A stretch of DNA of 64,000 nt, from the NCBI GenBank assembly GCA_020055645.1, contig CM034546.1, positions 56,730,001 to 56,794,000 of the forward strand, in the 5' to 3' direction. The notes beneath the pieces are model-generated. The model was not told where the DNA came from. It saw nothing but the letters and a program-made list of their open reading frames with translations, and searched no databases. The stretch is from Tomocerus qinae. Its lineage: Eukaryota > Arthropoda > Collembola > Entomobryomorpha > Tomoceridae. Shown in pieces: positions 1 to 10,091 of the stretch (position 1 is its first letter; each line of letters begins with the position of its first letter). The translations under genes and the position numbers were made by a program.

Positions 1-410
1 GAGCGTAGATCACGCGAACATATATAGTGAACAAACATCTAAACTACCCTGTACTTTAAGCCCCTGCGGCGTTTGGGTGCATAAAGCGCGTCTTGTCTAG
101 CCGATTCCCGACTACACGGAACCCTAATTCTAACCAACATGGGGCCTAATAACAGACTAAATGGGATAAGATTTTCGACCTAACGAGACCCAATCTTCTA
201 TTATATGACAATGGCACCCGACCGTCCATACTCCATTCCTTATGACGAATTGATTTAATTTGATTGAACTTCTTTGCACGTTAACCAAATTATGTTTTGC
301 TCCATTGCATTTTAATTTGCTCTAATACCAATCAGATACGGTATAATTGAAATCAGCTACGGTATGATTGAAAAAAACGGTACTAATTAATTAAATAATA
401 AAATTCGAAT
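1..410. other. AT-rich non-coding left edge
   Basis: I see no gene, RNA or clear repeat unit here. It may be the start of the Helitron-like body that ends at 1666, or part of a long intron 5 of P450 A, whose last two exons are not in the window. Confidence 0.3.
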
Positions 411-1610
411 AAAACAATGGAGTATGATTTAAATTATGCAAATTTAAGTGGAGTACGGTTTAAATTACGCAAATTTAAGTGGAGTATGGTTTAAAATATT
501 TCAATTCTAATGGGGTATGGCTTGAAACATTTCAATTCAAATAGAGTATTACTTGAAATATTTCAATTCAAATGGAGCAACAGCAAGGCTTGAAACATTT
601 CAATTCAAATGGAGCAAGGCTTGAAACATTTCAATTCAAATGGAGCAAGGCTTGAAACATTTCAATTCAAATGGAGCAAGGCTTGAAACATTTCAATTCA
701 AATGGACAGCAAGGCTTGAAACATTTCAATTCAAATGGACAAACAGCAAGGCTTGAAACATTTCAATTCAAATGGAGCAAGGCTTGAAACATTTCAATTC
801 AAATGAAGTCGTATGTCAGGGTTTCAGGGCCGCAGCCATAAAAAAATTTCGGGGGGGGGACAACAAATAATAATTACAAAAATTCCTATCTTTTCTTCGA
901 TTTTATCTGTCCCCCCTCTCGCTGCGGCCCTGCAGGGTTTAGATTCAAATGGTGCCCTGGAGTATGGCTTAAAATATTTTCATTCAAATGAAGTCATGGA
1001 TTATGGTTTAAATTCAAATGCAGTATAGCTTAAAATATTTCGATTGAAATGGAGTCGTGGGTTATGGTTTAAATTCAAATAAGGTATGGCTTAAAATATT
1101 TCAATTCAAATGGAGTTGTGGGTTATGGTTTAAATTCAAATGGCGCCATGGAGTATGGCTTGAAGTATTTCAATTCAAACAGAGTTTTTAAAATGGCTTA
1201 AAGTATTTCAATTCAATTAGAGTTATTTAGAATGGTTTAAAGTATTTTGATTTAAATAGAGTTATTTAGAACGAGTAAAAGTATTTTAAATCAAATAGAG
1301 TTATTTACAATGGTTTAAAGTATTTCAATTCAAATATTGTTATTTAGATTGGTTTAAATTAAGCCCAAATAGAGTCACGAGTTAGAATTTAAATTCAAAT
1401 GGAGTATGGTCATGGTCTGCATTAATTAAATATGAAGTATGGCAAAAATTATTTACATTCAAAAAGGGAACGGTGCCAATTAGTTAAATACCAATAGAAT
1501 ACGGCATAAATCATATTTGCATTTAAAAAGGGTACAGTGTCAATCAGTTAAATACCAATGGAGTACGGCATAAATTGTTTACATTCAAATAGGAAACTTT
1601 TGGTTTTTTA
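411..1610. repeat. Minisatellite, about 30-bp AT-rich units
   Basis: Tandem units built on the core CTTGAAACATTTCAATTCAA, alternating with GGAGCAAGG or GGAGTATGG spacers, are nearly identical between about 540 and 810 and diverged on both sides. The array is interrupted by a small hAT-type MITE at 825-932. It is followed by a Helitron-like 3' end at 1638-1666, so it may be the minisatellite body of a non-autonomous Helitron. No coding capacity is evident. Confidence 0.8.
825..932. mobile_element. hAT-type MITE, 108 bp
   Basis: The ends are inverted copies of CAGGGCCGCAGC, and the insertion is flanked by the perfect 8-bp target duplication CAGGGTTT (817-824 and 933-940). CAG...CTG ends with an 8-bp duplication are typical of the hAT superfamily. 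The interior is a G-run, AT-rich DNA and a C-run, with no transposase. It sits inside the minisatellite and so is younger than it. Confidence 0.85.
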
Positions 1611-1637
1611 ATTTGACACATTCGCACTTTGTGAAAC

Positions 1638-1666
1638 CCCGTTCGTAGGACGGGTAATGTTACTAG
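1638..1666 (+). mobile_element. Helitron-like 3' terminus
   Basis: A GC-rich hairpin (CCCGT, 7-nt loop, ACGGG) is followed after a short spacer by CTAG, and the next base is T. This fits the Helitron rule of a hairpin about 10 nt before CTRR and insertion between A and T. The end at 20367-20394 has a similar CCCGTTC stem. The 5' TC end was not located. Confidence 0.55.
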
Positions 1667-1822
1667 TCGTCCTTTAAGGAACGAAAAAGCCAATATCCAT
1701 TTTTCGTTTAGTGCAGGAAATAGTTTAACTCCACTAACAAGCGTATGGATGGATATAGGCTTTTTCCGCTGCGCTACCAAACAAAAAATGGACTTTGGCT
1801 TTTTTTTTCCTTAAAGGACGAT
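1667..1822. mobile_element. Foldback MITE, TIR CGTCCTTTAAGGA
   Basis: Inverted ends CGTCCTTTAAGGA enclose arms containing CCATTTTTCGTTT-type sequence. A better preserved relative lies at 45730-45949. It abuts the Helitron-like end at 1666. No ORF of its own is credible. Confidence 0.6.
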
Positions 1823-1945
1823 ATTCTAGTCAGTAAGTCAGTAATTAAAATATTAAAAGGATAAGGATAGTAGGTGCCTCTTTTAAAAATTGTACCACTT
1901 AAAAATGTTATACTTAAATGCGCAATTTCTTAAAAGCATTCGTAC

Positions 1946-3281
1946 CTCCAGTTTTTCCATAAAATGAAGAGTTTTTGTCTACCGTGTTGCCAATTTTTTG
2001 TAAGAAGCAGTCAATAAAATCCCTTTGAACTCCTTCTTGATAAGTTTTCTTGTGGCGTTCAATAATTTCTTGAATTAATTTCTTTCCTGGGTTTAAATTT
2101 GACATAAATTTTTGGTAGCCTGATATCTTTGGAAACATTCTTGACAATTTGGGAAAATAAATGAATAATCCTAGAGCTGCCGGAGATGCCGCCAGCCTGT
2201 AATAAATTATTATCTTACAAAAGTTTTCAATGGTTTGTATTTTGGAGGCTATTTTAAACTGCTAATCCAGTTTTGAAAGCCAAAACATCTTTTTATACTA
2301 AACATAAAATGATTTTAAGAACCTTTTTGGTTTTTAAATCTCCACATTAAACGACTATTTTAAACCTTAAAAAATAATTTCTACTTTTCAAATTTTACCT
2401 TTTCAAATTTTCCATTAGTTTTATAAATTTTGAATCCGTCTCTGCAAATGTGTCTCCAGTAAGGATGCTCCACAAAGTGTTTAATACCTTTGCATTGAAA
2501 ACGTGTTCGGTGGATATTGAAAGACTACATTTTTTGGTTAACTCGTTAACTAATTCATTTGCTTCGTGCAAAATTAGATTTTCCATTGCCACTCCGTTAC
2601 GTACTCCTGATCCAATGTACGAGAAGGCAAAACGACGTTGTTCTTGCCATTGTTTTCCAGAAGTGGGAAATATACCTATGTATAGACGACAGTAATTGAG
2701 TAAACAGGTAACATATGAAACAATATTATTTACAAGCGTCTTAAACCTCTATATATTCCCGTTTCTTGTATTGCTAAATAAGGCATCTCAGGACGACCAC
2801 AACACAAAGCAGGCAAATTAAATGCTTCTTTAACAAGTGCTTGCTTATTAATAAACACTGCTCTGTAATTTTAACAAATAAGTTCTGTATTATTTTAGTT
2901 TAATGTTTTTATCGAAGTTGACTCCAAATGAATAGATTGAATAGATTTGAATAGATACATAAATATTTTCGAACCTTTTGGTTCCAAGATTAAGACCGAT
3001 TATATCTCCGTATTTTTCTGTCATTTTTAAAACCGTTTTATGAGGTTCCAAACCAACCTGATAAATATTTCCTATGATGGGCCAACTAAATGGCCCTTTA
3101 GACAGAGTATATTATTAATTAATGTATTATTTAAATATATCAGGATTAGAATGACATTTTCAACATAAATATTATTATCACGTAAGTACTTACCGGGAGG
3201 AAAGTTCCTAGGCCTTCTTTTAAAACACAATAAATAGAAAAACATTGCAACAAAGAAAAGAAAAATTAATAATTCCAACAT
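1946..3281 (-). CDS. Cytochrome P450 copy A, exons 1-5 only
   Basis: Exons read 3194-3281 (start ATG, hydrophobic anchor, then RRPRNFPPG), 2975-3095, 2757-2872, 2399-2675 and 1946-2196, each bounded by AG/GT and free of stops. Exon 1 is one codon longer than in the sister genes (an extra Phe), and exon 3 has an extra Cys codon; both stay in frame. The encoded part covers the membrane anchor, the WQEQRRF helix C region and the helix F/G region. Exons 6 and 7 (I helix, ExxR and heme loop) are not found between 1 and 1945, where only a MITE and minisatellite are seen. Either the gene is 3'-truncated or intron 5 is expanded past the window edge. Confidence 0.85.
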
Positions 3282-3386
3282 ATTGTTTAATTTATCATCA
3301 ACTATAATAGAAGATACTTTTCGGTTTCACCTCTCACTGTTTAAATACTATTTGGTATAAGGTAAAAATTGTAACATAATATAATG

Positions 3387-3535
3387 TAACGCTTAATATT
3401 ACAACGTAACAAGCCATTACATCATGGCTGCGACCTGCGACAATGTAACAAACTACATCTCCTGATAAAGTGGTTTGTTACATTGTCTCAGCCATGATAA
3501 AATATGGCTTGTTACGTTGTAATTAAGCAGACGTT
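3387..3535. mobile_element. MITE in the promoter region of P450 A
   Basis: A near-palindrome with arms TTACAACGTAACAAGCCAT and ATGGCTTGTTACGTTGTAA, flanked by TTAAT. A partial relative lies near 24229-24315. If it is removed, the upstream promoter-like block of gene A falls at about the same distance from the ATG as in the sister genes. The exact ends are uncertain by a few bases. Confidence 0.6.
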
Positions 3536-4052
3536 ATCCTGAAGGAGTTCAAGGATAAACAACAACTGCAACTAGGGAAAGGGGTTTCTTTATTTTTTCT
3601 ACATTACTATATATGAATGGTGAATAAAACATATGTATGGCCAGTATGGCATAGAAAAATTTATATTATACTTGTATTTACGTTTCAAGTTCTTGCAAAA
3701 ACCACATGCACAATTACAGTGATTGCATCATTGCATGTTATACTTATTGATGAAGGTTAGTACATCATAGTCTCAGCATCAACAGTATGCCAGTACAGTT
3801 TATTTTTCTGATAAACATCCTAAAACTCGATTTGCATGGAAACTTAGCAGTAGATGTTCAAAATCATTATCAAATTATTTTATGTGTCGGTTCGGACGTG
3901 TTGGGATTTGTTCATTAAGTACTTTATTAATGTAGGATAATTTAATTGGCTTAGATTGTGCTTGGCTGCGTTTCAAAATTGCGGCAAGGCAAATCAACAA
4001 ACAGAATTACACATAATATATGCAAACGGATTTTGTCACTGCAAGTATTACC

Positions 4053-4286
4053 CTATTCAGCTAACTTTTCCAGCTCATTTTCAATTAAATTAATTTATAT
4101 TTTGTTCTTGGCTGGCGAAGCAGTGAGCTGCGAAGGAATCGTGACTGGAGAAGAATAGGCCACCCAATTAGCTTGGTGGGTGGTCTATTGATTCTCAATC
4201 ACGATTTCTTTGCAGCTCACTGCTTCGCCAACAAAGAACAAAGGACCAACTAATAGGATTAAAAATGAACTGGAAAAGTTAGCTGA
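4053..4286. repeat. Foldback/MITE-like inverted repeat
   Basis: The arms contain GCTAACTTTTCCAG at about 4059 and CTGGAAAAGTTAGC at about 4271. Longer inner arms match around GGCGAAGCAGTGAGCTGC, and a central CACCCA...TGGGTGG hairpin lies between them. No target duplication was identified. It lies 3' of the chemoreceptor gene. Confidence 0.6.
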
Positions 4287-4408
4287 TTATGATAATATGT
4301 TTAACTATTGCCGTTTACCTAATAGTGATGATAAGGTTTGCTAATGTTTTATTTTTTCATGCAAAATTGATAATCTAGGGCTATAATCACATAAAATAAT
4401 GGTTGAAA

Positions 4409-5789
4409 TTAAACAGTACATATTTTCCCATTACAAACATTATACAAAGTCGTCAGTAACAATACAATGTTGTCAATTGTTAAGCTAAAAAACCCTAATA
4501 CACTTGAAGCATGGAAACAAGTGAAATTACCTATTCCAATTCTTATTGGATAAAGTGACTTCCTGTATTTCTGGGAAAGTTTATTGTTATTTTTGTCTTT
4601 CGTGCTGATGATTTCGGAAGCGAGAATTAAAACCGACGACGCTTTCTTAAAAAAGACGATCATGGCTCCATTTAAGATGATACCCAACAAAGGGAATGGG
4701 AAAAAATTAGTGAAGGACATGCTGCTATGCATTGTCACACAGACATATAAAACGATGGTATCCACGATTATGACAATGGTCAAATAGATAGGCATCATTA
4801 TCTTCATGAAAAGCTCCCATGACATGTTTGTCATGTAATGAAGAGTCCTGTAACTGACAATCACTTCTTGGATATTGGTTTCTCCGCTTTTCAATCCGCA
4901 TCTGTTTGACAATGAATATATATTCAACATTTTATTTATTTCAACATTTTTCTAGCACTTTGTGCTAGGTCTGCAGGTAATTTAATAGACAAGTTCAACC
5001 GTTTTCTACCAAAACTAAAATAAAAATTCTGTATAAATGCAAATAAATTATCTACCTTAAATGTTCCAACCAGAAAATCGTTGCATAGGTAAAAGTTGTA
5101 AAATTGTTGAAGTAGAAGGCAACAGAATTGGTAATGGTACACCATGAATAAAATTCAAGGAACACGAACATGGGTAAGAAATAAATGGCATATGATCCAA
5201 GAAATGGAGAAATGATGGAATACAAGTATCTGGATTCATTTGGGCTGGCTATAAACAGAAGTGTGAATGCTGAAGGAAGAAAAATTGGCGCAGGAATAAT
5301 AAGCAGGACCACAATTGTATTTTGATCAAATTGTTTCTTGCAAGAAGATTTCCATTTTTCTTTAAAAACAATAAAAATTGATTAAATCCCTGTAAAATTC
5401 TAAGTAGTAAGTATACGGCTTTACTTACTTGCAAGATTCATCCACAACTTGTGCTGCACTTGAAAAAACGTGACGATTGTATCTGCGTCTTCTAGTATGT
5501 GATTAATTTGGAAACTTCCACCGTAAACATTCATCATAATCCAAAAGAAGTGAATTAGCTTCTGATTTGGTGAGCTATTGTGAGAATGGTAGGCAAAATA
5601 AAACGAAACTAGTAGAAATAGTATCTGTAGATATAGAAGAGTCACCGTATATCTCCAAACTTTTAAACGGGTTTTACAAGTGGTTTTGAAAATGCATCCT
5701 TTTCTATCAAATTGAAATGGGAAAAAAGGAAAATACAACACAATTCTATTGAAAAAAGATAGTACTGTCAATGTCGCTGTCAAAATCAT
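4409..5789 (-). CDS. 7-TM gustatory/odorant-type chemoreceptor
   Basis: Three exons fit in phase: 5429-5789 (ATG at 5787-5789, donor GTAAGT), 5056-5359 and 4901-4909 side through 4409 (acceptor ACAG before 4901). They total 1158 nt, or 385 aa, the usual length of arthropod gustatory receptors. The protein is strongly hydrophobic: about two membrane segments in exon 1, two or three in exon 2, and the rest in exon 3, which ends in the region YRKSLYPIRIGIGNF followed by a last membrane helix. That layout resembles the conserved C-terminal loop plus TM7 of the GR/OR superfamily. It would act as a plasma-membrane chemosensory channel subunit; the ligand is unknown. An alternative third exon ending at 4936 would give a short product and carries Helitron-like sequence, so I prefer the longer model. 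Family assignment is by topology, not by a diagnostic motif. Confidence 0.65.
4936..4970 (+). mobile_element. Helitron-like hairpin end in chemoreceptor intron 2
   Basis: The stretch TTTCAACATTTTTCTAGCAC matches the 3' part of the Helitron at 31758-32014 exactly. It forms a perfect CTAGCAC-TTT-GTGCTAG hairpin (4952-4968). No clean CTRR end or 5' end is seen, so this is a fragment. Confidence 0.5.
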
Positions 5790-7299
5790 TGTTGCAAGTT
5801 ATTTAATTAAGTTATTTTTGTCCGTTTCTTATGGAGTGAAGTGAAAGTCTTTGTGCGATGTAGAGTGTAGTGACAATGGAGCAAGAGTTGCTTATAAAGC
5901 GTAGACAATTTTATAAATGAGTAATTGTTATTGAAAAGGACACAGTAAAACTTTAAACGTTCTTGTGGTTTATGGGTAATGAAACAGGGTGGGTGGAAGA
6001 ATAATATATCACTAACGACGGTTATAACATATTCTGTCTGACACAGTTTCGTGCAATGAGTGAATTGGGAGATGAGACATCACCCGGGGTCCTTATGTGA
6101 AATTTTTGTTTGCAAAAATGTGTACAACTGTCTGTTGTCATAAGATGCTCGAAAAAGAGATATCGACCGAAAAATTTACACAGGGCACAAATTCTATGCC
6201 TACTTCCAGCAACGTAAAATGTGATACAAGTTCTGCACAAACAAATTGAAATAGGAAATTATCCGATTCAGACAATTTTGTCCAAAATTGCGTCTTTGTT
6301 CTCAACAATATTACCCTGAAGGTAACCATAAAAATTAATACTGAAAATATTTACTTGAAAGTCCATGCATTAAAGTGCCAAAGTATAATATTCGACGTTC
6401 AACATCTGATTTTGATAGAAGCCTCTACAATTCATATTCATTCCTCTAAATTATCCCATCTTGTAAATCATTATTATACGACGCTCACGCTATGAATAAG
6501 GAAAGGAAATCACTAAGTCATACGCCAAGGCGTTTGTACTGACAAACGCTCCTGACTGCTAAATAGGTTCCCGGTCTATATACAGCTTAGCTGGGATATT
6601 ATTATTATTAATAATTGACTCAAGTATATCGCTCATGCTTGCATTTTCTGCTTCTGTTAAGAAATGTCACATTGGGAGATCATTAAATTTATAGTGGGCA
6701 CCATGTCCTGCAATTTATGGATAAGTTCTGGTGAAATCTCAATGGCTCTAGCCATTAGATTTTCACAGACAGTTTACTGACAACATTTCTTAGTATCAAT
6801 ACTCAAAGTTCAGTGGTAACCTTTCAAACAAAGGTGTCCATACTTAACTATGAAGGCTATAAACACGACAACAAAATAAAGTGACAATTATTTTTAATTT
6901 TTAATCATTTATTGCACGTGGGTTTGTGCTTGGCCTGGCCAAAAGTCACAAACATTCGTTGCAACCTTAAGCAGACATGTCTATAATCATTTATGATACT
7001 TCTTAATTAGACATTTATTACATGGATATTTATTACTACGACTATAACACGAATGTGACTAGGATTTAGAGGCTTCTAAGGTGTTAAGCTACTTTCTAGG
7101 CACAGACAGCATCGATACCTACCGGACATTATTAATTGACATTCTGGCTTTGTCTGAGTGCTTAAAAATATATATTCTCCTCATATATTACTTTCACAGT
7201 TGAAACATTGGCCACATTTCATAGCTTCATAGCTTCATTCTACTTCAGCACATCAACACTTAAAGTGAATTCAGTTTTCAGACTTTAACTTCTTCTACA
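5790..7299. other. Intergenic, no gene recognised
   Basis: It contains only short reading frames without splice or family support. It should hold the upstream region of the chemoreceptor and the 3' flank of P450 B. No repeat with clear ends was recognised. Confidence 0.5.
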
Positions 7300-9543
7300 T
7301 TAATCTCTTAAAGAAAATATCACTTTATGGGGGACAGGTGAAAGAGTTGACCCATTTGCATATTTTAACGGTGGAATTGGCTCATTTGGATCAAATTTGA
7401 CATTAAACGACTGGAACATTCTCATTGTAAAAAGAAATAGTTCATCTCTACCCAAAGATTCTCCTGGACAAACTCTACGACCAGTTGAGAAAGGAATTAT
7501 TTTTAGATGGTTAATTATTTCTGTTCCATCTTCATTTAAAAATCGTTCAGGTCTGAATATTTCAGGATCTCCCCAAACATCCGGGTCGTGGGCAATTCCA
7601 TATTGATTAGCAATCACAAATTTGCCTTTTGGAATATAGTACTCATGAAAATGGACATCTTCTGTGGCCTCATGAAATGCACCAAGAGGCATTATTGAAG
7701 AATAGCGCAGAACTTCTGTTATCACCGCTTCAACGAATGGCAATCTGAAATTAAATATTTTGGAAGTAATAATCTTTACTAATACAATTTAACTATGTTA
7801 ACATGTTATGCGTTATAATTGGTATACAAAATTGGATGCAATAATCCAATTGACAGATTGAATCGTTTAAATGAAATTACCGTTTTCGATCTTTCAATGA
7901 AGGCATTTGTCCGGGCTGAAAATTCTTCGATATAGTATTGTAAAGCTTTTCTTGTTTGTCTGGATGATGGGCCATTAGGAATATTAGCCATTTCAATGTG
8001 ATTGCAACCGTCTCCGTCCCAGCCAGATAAAGATGGTGGAGACTATGCTGCAAACTTTCCTCTATAAATTAAAAAAATATACTTAAATATGGTATTGTAT
8101 TGTAGGTACCGTATTTAAACATTTTACGACTTAAAGAGGCTATACATAAATGCGCAATTTCTTAAAGGCATTCGTACCTCCAATTTTTCCATAAAATGAA
8201 GAAGCTTTGTTTGCCGTGTTGTCAATTTTTTGTAAGAAACAGTCAATGAAATCCCTTTGCACTCCTTCTTGATAGGTTTCCTTATGGCGGTCAATGATTT
8301 CTTGAATGAAAGTCTGGGCTGGGTATATATAAGTCATAAATTTTTGGTAGCCTGATATCCTCGGAAACATTTTTGACAATTTAGGAAAATAAACGAACAA
8401 TCCTTGAAGTGCAGGAGATGTCGCCAGCCTATAACAAAATATTATCTTACGGGTGATTAACTGTCATAAAATGTCCTATTCAGTCTTGAACCTTGGAATG
8501 AATTAACCTAAAGGTTTATAAAAGGAGGAAAATACCGCCTACTTTTCATAGATTTGGAACTGGTAATCCAGTTGAACCCACATAATATACAGGCAAATTA
8601 AAACTTTAAAAAATCGTTTTGTCTTTGAATTCCAACATAACACAAAACTAATAAAATAAAAAAAAACAACTGAAACAACTTTTGAAATTTTACCTCTCCA
8701 AATGTTCCATTAGTTTTATAAATTCTGAATCCGTCTCTGAATATGTTTCTCCTGTAAGGATACTCCACAATGAATTTAATACCCTTGCATTGAAAACATG
8801 TGTGGTATATATTGAAAGCCCACACTTTTTAGTTAAATCATTCATCAATTCATTTGCTTCGTGCAGAATTAAGCTTTCCATTTCCACCCCATTACGCACC
8901 CCAGATCCAATGTACGAGAAAGCAAAACGACGTTGTTCTTGCCATTGTTTTCCATTTGTGCTTAGTATACCTATGTATAGAGAATTTAATAAACAGGAAA
9001 GACATGAATCGATATTATTTACAAACAACGTCAAAAACCTCTGTATATTCCAGTATCTTGTATTGCAAAAAAAGGCAACTCAGGACGACCACACAAAGCA
9101 GGCAAATTAAATGCATCTTTAACAAGTGCTTGGTTATTAATAAACACCGCTCTGTAATTTTAACAAATAAATAAATTATTATTTTAGTCTTTTTAGTTAA
9201 ATTTTTTTATTTATTTTTACATAAATAGCTTATTTAAATATATTTTGCTTACCTTTTGGGACCAAGATCAAGACCAATTATGTTCCCGTATTTTTCCCTC
9301 ATTTTTATCACCGATTTGTGAGGTTCCAAACCAACCTGAAAAACATTTCCTATGATAGGCCAACTAAATGGGCCTTTAGACGCAGGAAATTAATTAAGTA
9401 TATAAGATTATCAGGATTACGTTTTCAATATAATTTTAATTAGCGGATAAGTACTTACCGGGAGGAAAATTTCTGGGTCTTCGTTTAAAATACACTAAAT
9501 AGAATAGTGCCACGAAAAACAGAAAAGTTAATAATTCTAACAT
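7300..9543 (-). CDS. Cytochrome P450 copy B (CYP2 clan, intact)
   Basis: A heme-thiolate monooxygenase of the microsomal CYP2 clan, expected on the ER membrane and dependent on P450 reductase; the substrate is unknown. Exons: 9459-9543, 9253-9373, 9039-9151, 8694-8970, 8178-8428, 7881-8061 and 7300-7744, all with AG/GT borders and compatible phases, giving 490 aa. In order: N-terminal anchor and proline hinge (KRRPRNFPPG), WQEQRRF in helix C, I-helix AGTETV, K-helix EVLR in FVEAVITEVLRYSS, PERF motif FRPERF, and heme loop FSTGRRVCPG with the axial Cys. The C terminus is the LSPVPHKVIFSLRD type (called type I here). Intron 3 (265 nt) is the longest; the others are 68-136 nt. Confidence 0.95.
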
Positions 9544-9690
9544 ATTTTATATTTTATATCAGTGGTTATGTAGGAAACTGATTGCTTTCCATACTCTCAG
9601 CTGTTGCTTAGTATAATAAAAACAATTGAACACAATAAGCACCTTTCGTGAGATTGAAGAATAAAGGTTGAAGGACAACAAGAACTACTT
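9544..9690 (-). promoter_or_regulatory. Promoter-like block of P450 B
   Basis: TGAAGGACAA (9669-9678, plus-strand spelling) lies 126 nt upstream of the ATG. TTAGTATAAT (9608-9617), which reads ATTATACTAA on the coding strand, lies 65-74 nt upstream and could be a TATA-like element. Both recur at similar spacing in sister genes. Confidence 0.55.
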
Positions 9691-10091
9691 TTTTTCTTTG
9701 CATTAAATTGTATATGGTCAACAGTATATAACAAGTGTGGTTGCGTATGCTAAAATAATGTTCTAAATCCTCAGCAAAAACATAGCTTGCAATGCAGAGT
9801 ACATTGCAGTGGTCCCAGTGAATGATATTTGTGTAATAGTGATGATATTTATTCCATTATATTTAGTTTGTCCCTTTTAATTTAATACATTATTTTACTA
9901 AATCTAACTAAAACTTTAACTTTTTAATTTTAATAATTCGCAACGAATAGTGTTATTGTTATCTCGTTATCTTCTGTAATTTCAGTGGACTCTTTTGCAT
10001 AGTATTTTAGTAGAGAAAGAAAATAAAACCTAATTTTCAGTTTCATTTATTCGTTCAGGTTTTTTAATACTAAACGGGGGTTCATCTTTTA
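9691..10091. other. Intergenic spacer between P450 B and C
   Basis: AT-rich. The part near 10020-10090 is the 3' flank of P450 C with a reverse-strand AATAAA at 10046-10051. Nothing else was recognised. Confidence 0.5.

Noticed and set aside
540-810. Regular repeats resembling a CRISPR array
   Set aside because: The spacers are near-identical or missing and the DNA is eukaryotic; it is a minisatellite.
2450-2695. Plus-strand frames opposite P450 exon 4, repeated in every gene copy
   Set aside because: They are antisense shadows of the conserved exon; they follow its codons and have no splice or start logic.
4936-5145. Alternative last exon of the chemoreceptor
   Set aside because: It fits the splice phase but would remove the C-terminal membrane segments and includes Helitron sequence; the 4901-4409 exon gives a full-length receptor.
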